Shown here: positions 1 to 9,683 of the stretch, piece by piece
How the letters are laid out: each line of letters begins with the position of its first letter
Numbering within the stretch: position 1 is the stretch's first letter
From: Pseudomonas monteilii
Lineage (GTDB): Bacteria; Pseudomonadota; Gammaproteobacteria; Pseudomonadales; Pseudomonadaceae
Direction of reading: 5' to 3'
Length of the DNA stretch: 64,000 nt
Assembly (NCBI GenBank): GCA_001534745.1
Contig: CP013997.1
Coordinates: 3,720,001-3,784,000, forward strand
Translations under genes and position numbers: made by a program
Notes under the pieces: generated by a model
Told to the model about the DNA's origin: nothing
Database searches by the model: none
What the model saw: only the letters and a program-made list of their open reading frames with translations

Positions 1-3000
1 GCACAGCGCGAACAGGTTGCGCTCGATGTGCTGCTGTTGAATCACGTCGACGAAGGCACGCTGCTGCGGCTGAAGTTCTCGACGCTGGTGATCGATACGC
101 CAGACCTGGTCTTGAAGCAGGCGCTGGAGCGAGGGCTGACGCCAGCGTACCTTCAGGCGCTCGCCAAGGACCTGGACCTGGCCCAGGCCTATGAGAACCT
201 GATCCTGCATACCTATCGCGGCGTGGAGGAAGACACCTGCGCGGCGCGCTGGCGCCGTGCGTGCCTGACACGTCCACTGCAGCTGATGCTCAAGCTGCAG
301 GCCTTGCTGCTGCAAAGCCGTGGTCTTCTGGATGCCGCTGGCCATGCCATCCTGGACGTGGCCTTGAACGCCCAGTCCCAGACCGACTACCAGGCCGGTG
401 GCCATGATGTCCGGTTGCTCGCGGCAACGCTCACGGCGGGGGGCCCGGACACCGATGACAGGCCCGCCACGCTGTCCGGCGTGACCTTCATCGAAGACCA
501 GGCCAGCGGCATCACGCTGTTGTGCCTGCCCGAGCATCCAGACCTGCCGCTCAGCCAGTACCCCGACCTGGAAAGTGCCCGCTGGGCGCTGTACAGGACC
601 AGCCTGAGGGACAGCGACCGCACCTACCTGGCGTCGCGTGCACTGGAGGGCGATCCGAGCGCCCACCGCTCGCGTCTGCAGCAGGCGCAGGTCCACGGCT
701 TCGACGGCATCATCGGCATCGGGGCGACCTGGCCGGCCAACCTGTCGCTCCCGGCCTTGCTGCTCGAGGCCCAGCTCGGCAAGATCCTGACCGCACACAG
801 GACCAGCTCGCGCTCGAACCGCGACCTGTGGCTGGAGCACTTCACCCACCAGAGCGGCATGATCTTCAACTACCTCAAGATGGCCCTGAGCGTGTTGCCG
901 TTCGTGGGCACCGCGATCGGTATCCACGATGTCGTCACGGCCGGGGCACGTGCCGCGGCCGCGTTCGTCGAGGGTGAGACGGGACGTGCCCTCGTCGAGG
1001 TCAACGATGTGCTGTTGGCGCTGATCGACGTTGCCATGGACCTGGTGACCGGCGTGGCGGTCAACACCAGCCTCGTTCGCCAGGCGACGCGCCAGCGCCA
1101 GATTCGCCAGTTGCAGACGGGGCTGGCCTCGCTCCGACGCCCCAGGCCGACCCTGGGGGCACGGCTGTCGTCGCTCGATGGCTACGTCTACGAGCGCCCG
1201 CTGTCGCTGCAAGGGACACGCCTCGGCACGGAAGGTCGCTACAAAGGGGTCTACCGCCATGCCGAGGGCGACTTCATCCTGATCGACGGTCGTCCCCTGG
1301 AGGTGATCTGGGACGCCACCGCCCATACCTGGCGGCTCAAGGGCAAGCCGGGGCACGTCTGGCAGCGCGCCGTGGCGCTCGACGAGCAGGGGCGCTGGGA
1401 CACGCACTTCGCGCTGTATGGCGTGCACCTGTACGGCGGCGGCGCCGGCGGTGGCCAGGCCCTCGGACGCCTGGCGGATCAGCTCGAGCCGCATTGGCCA
1501 GCAGCGATCCGCGAGCGTCTGCCACGCTTTCTGGTCGATCGACACTACCGCCGCCAACGTATGCTGCAGACCCAATGCCAGACGGACGAGCGGCGCCTGC
1601 AGCGTTCGCTGGCACACACCAATCAGCTGTTCACGGCCTACGAAAACACACCGCTCCTGGAGAGACTGGCCCAGATCCCTTCCTTGCTCGAGGCCAGCGA
1701 GACCGACATCCGCCTGGCCGAACAGCTCTATCGCTCGTGGGACGACTATCTGAACATCAGCGCAGGCCGCAACCGGCGGGTGCCTCTGGAGCAGAAGGCT
1801 GATACCGCCCGCGTCATTTGCGACCGACTGCTCAACCAAGTGGACCTGCACAACCTGCTTAGCCAACAGACGCTCTGGGAAAGCGCCCAACTGCACCTGT
1901 ACATCGATGAGCTCAAGGGGCTGTTCGCACGCGCGCCCTTGCTGCGCGAGGCACGCAAGCATGCGATCGCGCAGCTGGGGCACCGTGAACGGATGTTCAA
2001 GACCATGGAGCGGTTCGAAGCCTGGTATCCCAAGGCGACCCCGTCGCAGGTGCTGAACGAAAGCGCCACGCGGTACCGAGCGGCGCTCAATGGTGAATTC
2101 AAGGCCTGGTATCAGACCTACCACCTGATGCTGGCCTCGAAACGCTTCACCGATGCCACGGTGGTAGCGGAATTCCTGCTCGAAGGTGTAGGCGAGGTAG
2201 AAAGCGAAGTCCTGGCAGCGCGCAGCACACTGTTCGACCTTCATGACGCGTCCCTTTCCGTCGCGCAGCGGCGCACGATCCATCAGCAGACTCGGGAGAC
2301 CCTCGAGCGTTGCAAACGACAGCTGCACTCCGCCTATGCCAGCATGCCGAGCCTGTTCGAGGAAGATTACCTCAAGCAACTGCAGGCCAACCTGGACACC
2401 TTGCTGGGCATGGTCGAGCGCAAGCTACGCCGATTGCCAAACTTTTCGAAGGGCCATGGCGAGGCGGCACGCAGCCCGAGGCTGTTTCTCGACACCAACG
2501 ACCGCGCGTACATCGGCGATTTCCTGCCAGGCGTCAATGGCCAGCCCGAGCAGATGGTCATACGCGCCGACGATGGATCGATCCTCAGGCGCTTCATCCG
2601 GGCTCAGGGCGATCGCTGGCTGCCGGCCGCGCCTGCAGTCCGGGCCCGTGAGCTGCGTGAGGTGAGCACCATCGCCAGTGACATGCTCGCCGGTCTGGAG
2701 GCATACCGTGGAAGGATCCAGCGGTACCAGCGCCAGGGCATGCTGGCCGTCGACCTGGAGCACATGATGCGCATCAAGGCCGAAGACCTGGAGCGCTGCG
2801 CCCATGACCTGCGCCGGCTCGACCCTGCGGCAGCCGACCTGTCACGCCTGGTGGATCAGGCGCGGGCACTGCGCGAAGAAGGCCGCGTCCTGCGCGTGGC
2901 CCAGAGCAAGCGCACCCGGACGCCGGACACGGGCCACTTGACCTATCTGCTGGAGCAGCAGGAAGTGTCGATTCGGCGCGTTGGTGACCGACAGGCGCTG

Positions 3001-3231
3001 GGCACTCATGACTATCTGCAGGAGTACGCGATCGTCGACGAGGCCGCCGAAGGCCAGCCTGCGCTGTGGTATGCGCACTTTCACTACCGCAGGGCCGAGA
3101 CGCCGTTCACCGCTTTCACCGCCGCGCACCTGAAGCGAGCGGCCGATCGCTACGTGGGCCGCGACCACCCCGAGGTCTGGCGTGGAACGATCAGCCCGCA
3201 GACCGCCAACGAACTGTTCGCTCACCTGTGA
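1..3231 (+). CDS. Large DUF6543 / dermonecrotic-toxin-domain-like protein, C-terminal part (5' end outside window)
   Basis: The reading frame is open from base 1 (A-Q-R-E-Q-V...), so at least 1,076 residues are visible and the true start lies upstream. A GTG at 28 is only an internal codon. The family resemblance is to the very long Pseudomonas proteins annotated as dermonecrotic toxin / DUF6543 domain proteins, judged from overall style and not from a catalytic motif. An Ala/Val-rich hydrophobic stretch lies near residues 290-360 (L-P-F-V-G-T-A-I-G). The rest is charged and helix-rich, with Arg/Leu/Gln-rich segments likely to form long helices around residues 500-830. No secretion signal, TM-rich transport module or nuclease motif is visible here. 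Target and activity are unknown. It is followed by a strong hairpin and then an unrelated regulator, so no immunity gene is obvious on the 3' side. Confidence 0.6.
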   Translation, partial: AQREQVALDVLLLNHVDEGTLLRLKFSTLVIDTPDLVLKQALERGLTPAYLQALAKDLDLAQAYENLILHTYRGVEEDTCAARWRRACLTRPLQLMLKLQALLLQSRGLLDAAGHAILDVALNAQSQTDYQAGGHDVRLLAATLTAGGPDTDDRPATLSGVTFIEDQASGITLLCLPEHPDLPLSQYPDLESARWALYRTSLRDSDRTYLASRALEGDPSAHRSRLQQAQVHGFDGIIGIGATWPANLSLPALLLEAQLGKILTAHRTSSRSNRDLWLEHFTHQSGMIFNYLKMALSVLPFVGTAIGIHDVVTAGARAAAAFVEGETGRALVEVNDVLLALIDVAMDLVTGVAVNTSLVRQATRQRQIRQLQTGLASLRRPRPTLGARLSSLDGYVYERPLSLQGTRLGTEGRYKGVYRHAEGDFILIDGRPLEVIWDATAHTWRLKGKPGHVWQRAVALDEQGRWDTHFALYGVHLYGGGAGGGQALGRLADQLEPHWPAAIRERLPRFLVDRHYRRQRMLQTQCQTDERRLQRSLAHTNQLFTAYENTPLLERLAQIPSLLEASETDIRLAEQLYRSWDDYLNISAGRNRRVPLEQKADTARVICDRLLNQVDLHNLLSQQTLWESAQLHLYIDELKGLFARAPLLREARKHAIAQLGHRERMFKTMERFEAWYPKATPSQVLNESATRYRAALNGEFKAWYQTYHLMLASKRFTDATVVAEFLLEGVGEVESEVLAARSTLFDLHDASLSVAQRRTIHQQTRETLERCKRQLHSAYASMPSLFEEDYLKQLQANLDTLLGMVERKLRRLPNFSKGHGEAARSPRLFLDTNDRAYIGDFLPGVNGQPEQMVIRADDGSILRRFIRAQGDRWLPAAPAVRARELREVSTIASDMLAGLEAYRGRIQRYQRQGMLAVDLEHMMRIKAEDLERCAHDLRRLDPAAADLSRLVDQARALREEGRVLRVAQSKRTRTPDTGHLTYLLEQQEVSIRRVGDRQALGTHDYLQEYAIVDEAAEGQPALWYAHFHYRRAETPFTAFTAAHLKRAADRYVGRDHPEVWRGTISPQTANELFAHL

Positions 3232-3238
3232 CCTGGGC

Positions 3239-3265
3239 CGGACGGAGCCCTGCCGGCTCCGTCCG
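3239..3265 (+). terminator. Hairpin terminator after the toxin-like gene
   Basis: An 11-bp GC-rich perfect stem (CGGACGGAGCC / GGCTCCGTCCG) with a 5-nt loop starts 8 bp after the stop codon. No long T-run follows, so termination is inferred from stem strength and position. Confidence 0.55.
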
Positions 3266-3354
3266 TCTGCTGCCAGGTGCATCGACAGCCGCGCCAACAT
3301 GAGACACACTCAAGCGCTTACCGCTTTCCTTCAAGCGTTGCTGCGAGAGTCCTT

Positions 3355-4272
3355 GTGCTGGAAATCCGTCACCTGAAAACCCTTCATGCGTTGCGCGAGG
3401 CAGACAGCCTGGTCGAAGCCGCCGAGCGCCTGCACCTGACCCAGTCGGCCCTGTCCCATCAGTTCAAGGAGCTCGAAGAGCGTCTGGGTATGCAGTTGTT
3501 CGTGCGCAAGACCAAGCCCATCCGCTTCACCAGCGCCGGCTTGCGCCTGCTGCAGCTGGCCGACGCCACCCTGCCGCTGCTGCGCGGCGCCGAGCGCGAC
3601 ATCGCACGACTGGCGGGCGGCACGGCCGGCCGTCTGCACATGGCGATCGAATGCCACAGCTGCTTCCAGTGGCTGATGCCGACCATCGACCAGTTCCGCG
3701 ATGCCTGGCCGGAGGTCGAGCTCGACCTGGCTTCGGGCTTCGCCTTCGCCCCCTTGCCGGCCCTGGCCCGTGGCGACCTGGACCTGGTGGTGACCTCCGA
3801 CCCGCTGGACTTGTCCGGGATCACCTACGTGCCCTTGTTCACCTACGAAGCGATGCTGGCGGTAGCCAACCAGCACGCCCTAGCCAGCAAGCCGTACATC
3901 GTGCCTTCAGACCTGCTCGACCAGACCTTGATCACCTACCCGGTCGAGCGCGATCGGCTGGACATCTTCACCCGCTTTCTCGAACCGGCGGACATCGAAC
4001 CTGCCACGATCCGCACCTCGGAGCTGACGGTGATGATGATGCAGCTGGTGGCCAGTGGCCGCGGCGTCTGCGGCATGCCGCACTGGGCCTTGCACGAATA
4101 CAGCGCGCGCGGCTACGTGAAGGCCAAGCGCCTGGGCGAGAAAGGCCTGTTCGCCACCTTGTACGCGGCGGTGCGCACCGACATGCTCGACGCCCCCTAC
4201 ATGCGCGACTTCCTGCTGACGGCCAAGGACACCTCGTTCGCCACCCTTGATGGGGTCAGCGCGGTGCGCTGA
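3355..4272 (+). CDS. metR: LysR-family regulator of methionine biosynthesis, MetR type
   Basis: This 305-residue protein has an N-terminal winged helix-turn-helix (residues ~1-60, with LTQSALSHQFKELEERLG as recognition region) and a substrate-binding effector domain. MetR activates metE/metH-type genes, with homocysteine as co-effector in the characterised family. The GTG at 3355 is chosen as start because the conserved LEIRHLKTLHAL N-terminus begins there; the frame is open about 26 codons further upstream but that part is not family-like. The metE target gene is not adjacent: the upstream neighbour is the toxin-like gene. The 3' end overlaps the convergent NUDIX gene by 17 bp. Confidence 0.85.
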   Translation: MLEIRHLKTLHALREADSLVEAAERLHLTQSALSHQFKELEERLGMQLFVRKTKPIRFTSAGLRLLQLADATLPLLRGAERDIARLAGGTAGRLHMAIECHSCFQWLMPTIDQFRDAWPEVELDLASGFAFAPLPALARGDLDLVVTSDPLDLSGITYVPLFTYEAMLAVANQHALASKPYIVPSDLLDQTLITYPVERDRLDIFTRFLEPADIEPATIRTSELTVMMMQLVASGRGVCGMPHWALHEYSARGYVKAKRLGEKGLFATLYAAVRTDMLDAPYMRDFLLTAKDTSFATLDGVSAVR

Positions 4273-4681
4273 GCAGATCGCGATACAACGGCAGGATCAC
4301 ATCGCGCGTCAGGGGCGCCAGCACCATATCGTGCGTCTCGTCGGCACTCACCCAGGCCAGGGCCTCGATCTCCGCCGCCGCGCGTGGTTGTTCATCGCTG
4401 TCGACACGAAACAGTTCGGCCTGCACCTGACAGCCTGGCTCATTGGCTGCCACGGCCTGGAACCTGCCCAGATGAGCAGGCGCGTCTGGATGCACGCGCA
4501 GGCCAAGCTCTTCGTGAAGCTCGCGCGCCAGCGCGGCCCGTGCCGACTCGCCTTCGTCGATCTTGCCGCCTGGCTGCATGAATGCCTGGGTGCCACGCTT
4601 GCGTACCAGCAGGGTTCGTCCTTCAGAATCGATCAGCAAAGCTGCTGCAATGCGGATGAGGGCGGGTGAGGCAACGGTCAT
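4256..4681 (-). CDS. NUDIX hydrolase
   Basis: A 141-residue protein of typical single-domain NUDIX size. The complete NUDIX box (GX5EX7REUXEEXGU) lies at about residues 38-61: GGKIDEGE, then ALARELHEELGL. The box glutamates bind the metal that activates water for hydrolysis of a nucleoside diphosphate-X substrate. The substrate cannot be assigned from sequence; the short form resembles MutT/ADP-ribose-pyrophosphatase-like members. Its 3' end overlaps metR tail to tail. Confidence 0.88.
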   Translation of the reverse strand: MTVASPALIRIAAALLIDSEGRTLLVRKRGTQAFMQPGGKIDEGESARAALARELHEELGLRVHPDAPAHLGRFQAVAANEPGCQVQAELFRVDSDEQPRAAAEIEALAWVSADETHDMVLAPLTRDVILPLYRDLLSAPR

Positions 4682-4833
4682 CGGGGATGTTCCTTCCTGT
4701 CATGTCCGCTTAGTGTAAAGCGTCAAGCCCCACCCAGACGGCTGACGTCGCGCTTGCTCGCCTTGCGAGACAGTCGCAGGCGCCTAGGGAAATATCACTT
4801 GCCAGCACGGCCCCGGTCGCGCATAACCGCTCG

Positions 4834-7800
4834 ATGACTCTTTTCACGCAGGCACCGTCGGCGCTCTCTGGCTTTCACCCTGCGGTCGTGGCCTGGTTCA
4901 ACCAGCAGTTCGACCGCGTCACGGACGCCCAGGCGCGCACCTGGCCGCTGATCCAGGCGGGCCAGTCCGTGCTGCTGGCGGCGCCGACCGGGTCCGGCAA
5001 GACCTTGAGCGCCTTCCTGGCCGTGCTCGACGAACTGGTTCGCCAGGGGCTGGCGGCAGAAAACGGGCTGCCTGACCGTACCCAGGTGGTGTACGTGTCG
5101 CCGCTCAAGGCCTTGTCCAACGACATCCAGTTGAATTTGCAGCGCCCATTGGAAGGCATCGGCCAGGCACTGGAGGCACAGGGGCTGGCGGCACCCCGCA
5201 TCACCACCGCCGTGCGCACGGGCGACACGCCCCAGAACGTGCGCGCGGCCATGCGCCGCAAGCCCCCGCATATCCTGGTGACCACGCCGGAATCGTTGTA
5301 CGTGCTGCTGGGCTCTGCCTCCGGCCGCGCCGGCCTGGGCGACGTGCACACGGTGATCATCGATGAGATCCATGCGGTGGCCGGCAACAAGCGCGGTTGC
5401 CACCTGGCACTGACCCTGGAACGGCTCGAGGCGTTGTGCGATCGGCCCTTGCGGCGGATCGGCCTGTCGGCGACCCAGCGCCCGGTCGAGCAGGTGGCGC
5501 GTCTGCTGGTCGGCCATGCGCGCCCCTGCGCCATCGTCGACATCGGCCATGCACGGCCCCGCGACCTGGCCCTGGAGTTGCCGCCAGTGCCATTGGGCGC
5601 GGCGCTGTCCAGCGAAGATTGGGGCCTGGTCTACGACCGGCTGGCCGAGCTGGCGCGTCAGCACACCACCACGCTGGTGTTCGTCAACACACGACGCCTT
5701 GCCGAGCGCCTGGCGCGGCACCTGGGCGAACGCCTCGGCGTGATCCAGGTCGCAGCGCACCATGGCAGCCTGTCCCGAGCGCATCGGCTGGAGGTCGAAC
5801 AACGCCTCAAGCGCGGTGACCTGCACGTGCTGGTGGCCACCGCCTCGCTGGAACTGGGGATCGACATCGGCGACGTCGACCTGGTCTGCCAGATCGCCTC
5901 GCCAGGCTCGATCGCGGCCTTTCTGCAACGGGTCGGACGTGCCGGGCACCAGGTCGATGGCACGTCCAAGGGGCGACTGTTCGCCACGTCGCGGGACGAT
6001 CTGATCGAGTGCGTGGCCCTGCTCGACTGCGTGCGACGCGGCGAGCTGGACGTGCTGCACATCCCCCAGGCGCCGCTGGACGTGCTGGCCCAGCAGATCG
6101 TCGCCGAGGTCAGCAACCAGCCCTGGGACGAGGCCGAGCTGCTGGCCTGTGTGCGCCGCGCCGCGCCCTACGCCGCACTCGAGCAGGACGATTACCAGGC
6201 TGTGCTGCACATGCTCGCCGAGGGTCACGTCTCGCCCCAGGGCGTGCGGGGTGCCTACGTGCAGCGCGATGCCGTCAGTGGCCAGCTGCGCGGCCGTCGC
6301 GGCAGCCAGCTGGCCGCCCTCACCAGTGCCGGCACCCTGCCGGACAGCGCCGACTACGCCGTGGTCCTCGACCCCCAGGCCTTGAACATCGGCAGCGTCA
6401 ACGAAGACTTCGCGGTGGAAAGCAGCGCAGGCGACATCGTCCAGCTGGGCAATGCGTCGTACCGCATCCTGAGGGTCGAGCCAGGTCGCGTACGGGTCGA
6501 AGACGCCCACGGCCTGCCGCCGACCATTCCGTTCTGGGTCGGCGAGACGCCCGGGCGCAGCACCGAGCTGTCGGCGTCCGTGGCACGTTTTCAGGCGGCG
6601 TTCGACCGGCAGCTGACGGACTGCGCGGGCGACCCGGCACAGGCTTCGACCTGGCTGCGCGAACACTACCGGCTCGACGTGGACGCCGCGGCACAGGTGT
6701 TCGACTACCTGGGACGCGCCTGGGCCCTCCTGGGTGCACTGCCCTCCCAAGACACCCTGGTGCTGGAACGCTTCCTCGACGCCGCGGGCGACTTCCAGCT
6801 GATCCTGCATGCGCCTTTCGGCAGCCGGGTCAACCGGGCGTGGGGGCTGGCCCTGCGGGCACGGCTTGCTGGTCTTTTCGACATCGATCTGCATGTGGCC
6901 GCCGGCGAGGATGCGCTGGTGTTCGCGGTGCCCGCCGCTGCGCACTTCGCGCTGAACGACCTCTGGCAGTGCCTGCCCAGTGCCACGGCCGAGTCGATCC
7001 TGGTCCAGGCGGTGCTCGACGCGCCGCTGTTCGGCGTGCGCTGGCGCTGGAATGCGGCAGTGGCCATGGCGTTGCCGCGGATGATCGCCGGCCGCAAGGT
7101 CGCGCCCCAGGTGCAGCGCCTGAAAAGCCAGGCGCTGGTCGAGGCCGTGTTTCCCGAGCTGGCCGAGGCCAGAACGCCTGGCGAGGCACGTCCGTTACCG
7201 AGCCATCCGCTGGTTCGGCAGACGCTGGACGACTGCCTGCACGAGGCCATGGACAGCACCGGCTGGCTGGCCCTGCTACAGCGCATCGAACAGGCCGAGC
7301 TGCGACTGATCGGCCTCGACCTGGCGACACCTTCGCCGCTCGCCCTGGCCAGGCTCGACGCCAGGCCCTACGCGCTGGTCGACAACGCGCCGATGGCGGA
7401 ACGGCGAACTCAGGCGCTGTTGAGCCCCCGTTGGCAGGCACCGACCTCGGCCGACGCCCTGGGTCTGCTGGACCCCGAGGCCATCGAGGCCTTACGCGAT
7501 CAGGCCTGGCCCTGCCCGCGCACGGCCGATGAGCTGCACGATGCACTGATGAGCCTGGGCGCGATCACCGAGCAGGAGGCGCTGGGGCCACCTGACTGGC
7601 ATCCGCTTCTGGACACGCTGAGCCAGGCCGGTCGCGCCGTCTGTCTGCACACCGGCGGTCTGCGCCTGTGGTTCGCCCGCGAACGCCTGTCCATGGCCCA
7701 GGCCTTGTACCCCCAGGCCGAGGTTCGGCCGCCGCTTCTGCCCCTGCCTGGTCTCGACCGTCCTCTGACGCCTGCCAGCGCCGTGCGCGACCTGCTGCGG

Positions 7801-9126
7801 GCACGGCTCGGCGGCCTTGGACCGGTGACGCTGGAGCAAGTGCGCGCGCCCTTCGGGCTGTCGGTACCGGCCACCGAGCAGGCCCTGGCGCAGCTGGAAG
7901 CCGAGGGGCAGGTGCTGCAAGGCACGTTCGACCCGGATGTACAGGCGCGCCAGTGGTGCGAGCGGCACCTGCTGGGCCGTATCCACCGTGACACGATCAG
8001 ACGCCTGCGGCGCGACATCGAACCGGTCAGCGTGCAGGACTACCTGCGTTTTCTGCTCGACTGGCAGCACCTGAGCGACGACACGCGACTGCGGGGCCCG
8101 CAGGCCGTCGAGGCGGCACTCGCGCGGCTCGAAGGCTTCCCCTGTGCGGCAGCGGCCTGGGAAACCGAGCTGCTGCCGATGCGGGTCGGTGCCTATGCGC
8201 CGTACAGGCTCGACCAGGCCTGCCAGGAAGGGCGCTGGGCCTGGTGTCGGCTGGCGACCCAGACCGCGGCCGGCCTGGTGCCCAGTACGCCACTGCTGCT
8301 GGTCCCGCGGTCGGCCTTGACGTACTGGCAGGGCCTTGGGCAGGCGCCGGGCCTGGATCAGCTCGGCGCTCGCGCCCAGAAAGTACACGAGGTGCTGCAC
8401 GCACACGGGCCGCTGCGTTTCGACGAAGTGCTCCGGCATGCCCGGCTATTGCCGAGCGAACTGGAGACTGCGTTGCAAGCCCTGGTCGGCAGCGGCCTGG
8501 TGAACGCAGACAGTTTCATCGGCCTGCGTGCCTTGATCACCCCGAGCGCCAGGCGCACGTCCCGCCAGCGCAGCCGCGGGCTGGTACCGCTGTCGAGCAG
8601 CCTGGATCAGGCTGGCCGCTGGACGCTGCTGGGCGCAACGGACGACGACCGCCGTTCGCCAGCCCGTATCGAGCATATCGCCTGGGTGCTGTTGCGACGC
8701 TATGGCGTGGTGTGCTGGCGGCTGTTGGCACGTGAAAGCGACGCCTTGCCACCCTGGCGCGAACTGCTGCGCTGCTATCACCGACTGGAAGCCCGTGGCG
8801 AGATTCGCGGCGGACGCTTCATCGACGACCTGGCCGGCGAGCAGTTCGCCCTGCCCGAGGCGCTGACGGCCCTGCGCCAGATACGTCAGCGTGCGCTGGA
8901 CGGCCGCCTGGTGGTGGTGAGCGCCAGCGACCCGCTCAACCTGCTGGGCAGCCTGCTGCCTGGCGCCAAGGTGCCGGCCGTGGGCAGCAACCGGTTGCTA
9001 TATCGCGATGGGTTGCCGGTGGCGATCCGGGTGAACAATCGCTACCGCGCGCTGGTGGAGGCCGACCCTGACACGCAGCGGCGCTGGCAGGAGCGTTTGC
9101 TCAAGCCGGTGTCCTGGTTCGACTGA
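4834..9126 (+). CDS. lhr: Full-length Lhr-type superfamily 2 DNA helicase
   Basis: A 1,430-residue protein near the size of E. coli Lhr (~1,540). Walker A APTGSGKT is at residues 50-57, the DEIH box at 177-180, and the helicase motif VI region RVGRAGH at 366-372. The following ~350 residues fit the winged-helix and Lhr-specific beta domains of Lhr-Core. The remaining ~550 residues are the C-terminal extension that separates full-length Lhr from Lhr-Core. Characterised family members are ATP-dependent 3'-5' translocases that unwind RNA:DNA hybrids. The gene stands alone, with no ligase, exonuclease or phosphoesterase partner here, unlike the Lhr-Core clusters. No clear Shine-Dalgarno is seen. 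Confidence 0.88.
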   Translation: MTLFTQAPSALSGFHPAVVAWFNQQFDRVTDAQARTWPLIQAGQSVLLAAPTGSGKTLSAFLAVLDELVRQGLAAENGLPDRTQVVYVSPLKALSNDIQLNLQRPLEGIGQALEAQGLAAPRITTAVRTGDTPQNVRAAMRRKPPHILVTTPESLYVLLGSASGRAGLGDVHTVIIDEIHAVAGNKRGCHLALTLERLEALCDRPLRRIGLSATQRPVEQVARLLVGHARPCAIVDIGHARPRDLALELPPVPLGAALSSEDWGLVYDRLAELARQHTTTLVFVNTRRLAERLARHLGERLGVIQVAAHHGSLSRAHRLEVEQRLKRGDLHVLVATASLELGIDIGDVDLVCQIASPGSIAAFLQRVGRAGHQVDGTSKGRLFATSRDDLIECVALLDCVRRGELDVLHIPQAPLDVLAQQIVAEVSNQPWDEAELLACVRRAAPYAALEQDDYQAVLHMLAEGHVSPQGVRGAYVQRDAVSGQLRGRRGSQLAALTSAGTLPDSADYAVVLDPQALNIGSVNEDFAVESSAGDIVQLGNASYRILRVEPGRVRVEDAHGLPPTIPFWVGETPGRSTELSASVARFQAAFDRQLTDCAGDPAQASTWLREHYRLDVDAAAQVFDYLGRAWALLGALPSQDTLVLERFLDAAGDFQLILHAPFGSRVNRAWGLALRARLAGLFDIDLHVAAGEDALVFAVPAAAHFALNDLWQCLPSATAESILVQAVLDAPLFGVRWRWNAAVAMALPRMIAGRKVAPQVQRLKSQALVEAVFPELAEARTPGEARPLPSHPLVRQTLDDCLHEAMDSTGWLALLQRIEQAELRLIGLDLATPSPLALARLDARPYALVDNAPMAERRTQALLSPRWQAPTSADALGLLDPEAIEALRDQAWPCPRTADELHDALMSLGAITEQEALGPPDWHPLLDTLSQAGRAVCLHTGGLRLWFARERLSMAQALYPQAEVRPPLLPLPGLDRPLTPASAVRDLLRARLGGLGPVTLEQVRAPFGLSVPATEQALAQLEAEGQVLQGTFDPDVQARQWCERHLLGRIHRDTIRRLRRDIEPVSVQDYLRFLLDWQHLSDDTRLRGPQAVEAALARLEGFPCAAAAWETELLPMRVGAYAPYRLDQACQEGRWAWCRLATQTAAGLVPSTPLLLVPRSALTYWQGLGQAPGLDQLGARAQKVHEVLHAHGPLRFDEVLRHARLLPSELETALQALVGSGLVNADSFIGLRALITPSARRTSRQRSRGLVPLSSSLDQAGRWTLLGATDDDRRSPARIEHIAWVLLRRYGVVCWRLLARESDALPPWRELLRCYHRLEARGEIRGGRFIDDLAGEQFALPEALTALRQIRQRALDGRLVVVSASDPLNLLGSLLPGAKVPAVGSNRLLYRDGLPVAIRVNNRYRALVEADPDTQRRWQERLLKPVSWFD

Positions 9127-9134
9127 CACCGGTT

Positions 9135-9166
9135 GCGGACGCCGCCAGACCGCGGCGTTCGTCCGC
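9135..9166. terminator. Hairpin between convergent lhr and rpmE2
   Basis: GCGGAC-GCCGC pairs with GCGGC-GTCCGC, with a small bulge and a 6-nt loop, 8 bp after the lhr stop. It sits between two convergent genes and could serve both strands. There is no long T-tract on either side. Confidence 0.5.
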
Positions 9167-9183
9167 CTCGATGGCCGATGCAG

Positions 9184-9453
9184 TCAGTTGGCCGTCGACG
9201 TCGTGCTGGAGAACCCCGCAAAGCGCTTGTTGAACCCGGCCACACGGCCTTCGGCCTGGGTCTGGCGCTGCTTGCCGGTATAGACCGGGTGCGAGGCGCT
9301 GGACACGTCGAGCGCGACATAGGGATAGGTGACACCGTCGGTGTGCTGCTGAGTGCGGTCGGTGTCCACGGTCGAGCCGATGACGAAGAACACGTCGGCC
9401 GCGGTGTCGTGGAACAGGACCGGGCGGTATTCAGGGTGGATATCGGGTTTCAT
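9184..9453 (-). CDS. rpmE2: 50S ribosomal protein L31, type B (zinc-independent paralogue)
   Basis: An 89-residue protein with the type-B L31 pattern ([16 protein letters not shown], later [14 protein letters not shown]). It lacks the CxxC zinc ligands of the housekeeping L31. In many bacteria this C-minus form replaces the zinc-binding L31 during zinc starvation, sparing zinc, and is repressed by Zur. A Zur-box-like palindrome sits 22 bp upstream of the start codon, in agreement. The next Zur-box-bearing gene, a ZnuD-like receptor, lies 4.4 kb away. Confidence 0.92.
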   Translation of the reverse strand: MKPDIHPEYRPVLFHDTAADVFFVIGSTVDTDRTQQHTDGVTYPYVALDVSSASHPVYTGKQRQTQAEGRVAGFNKRFAGFSSTTSTAN

Positions 9454-9474
9454 GGCTTCACCTCGCTAAGAATT

Positions 9475-9487
9475 GATACTGTATAAC
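9475..9487 (-). promoter_or_regulatory. Putative Zur box upstream of rpmE2
   Basis: GATACTGTATAAC aligns without gaps to the Zur core GTTATANTATAAC (about 10 of 13, counting the central N as a match). One half-site is perfect and the other degenerate. It overlaps a probable AT-rich -10 region of rpmE2. Confidence 0.5.
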
Positions 9488-9683
9488 ATACATAGCAAAA
9501 GTCATTCGCGCCAGCTCCTCTCCCTTTTATCGGTTGCGAGTTCTGGGTAAAGATCGTCAGGCCGATGCCCTTCGAACAGGTCTCCAGTCAAGCGCTGTGC
9601 TTTTCACAAAATTTTCATCGAACTCCCTCACCGTCTACGCTTCAGACAGGCAGGCGTAAACAAGACGGGTTGAGCGAACGACT

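Noticed and set aside
3277..3354. N-terminal extension of metR
   Set aside because: These 26 codons are open but not family-like; the GTG at 3355 gives the standard 305-residue MetR.
4795..6945. Long open frame (716 codons) antisense to lhr
   Set aside because: It is the high-GC shadow of the lhr coding frame; its translation is rich in Gln, His, Gly and Arg without any domain pattern, and lhr has full helicase motifs.
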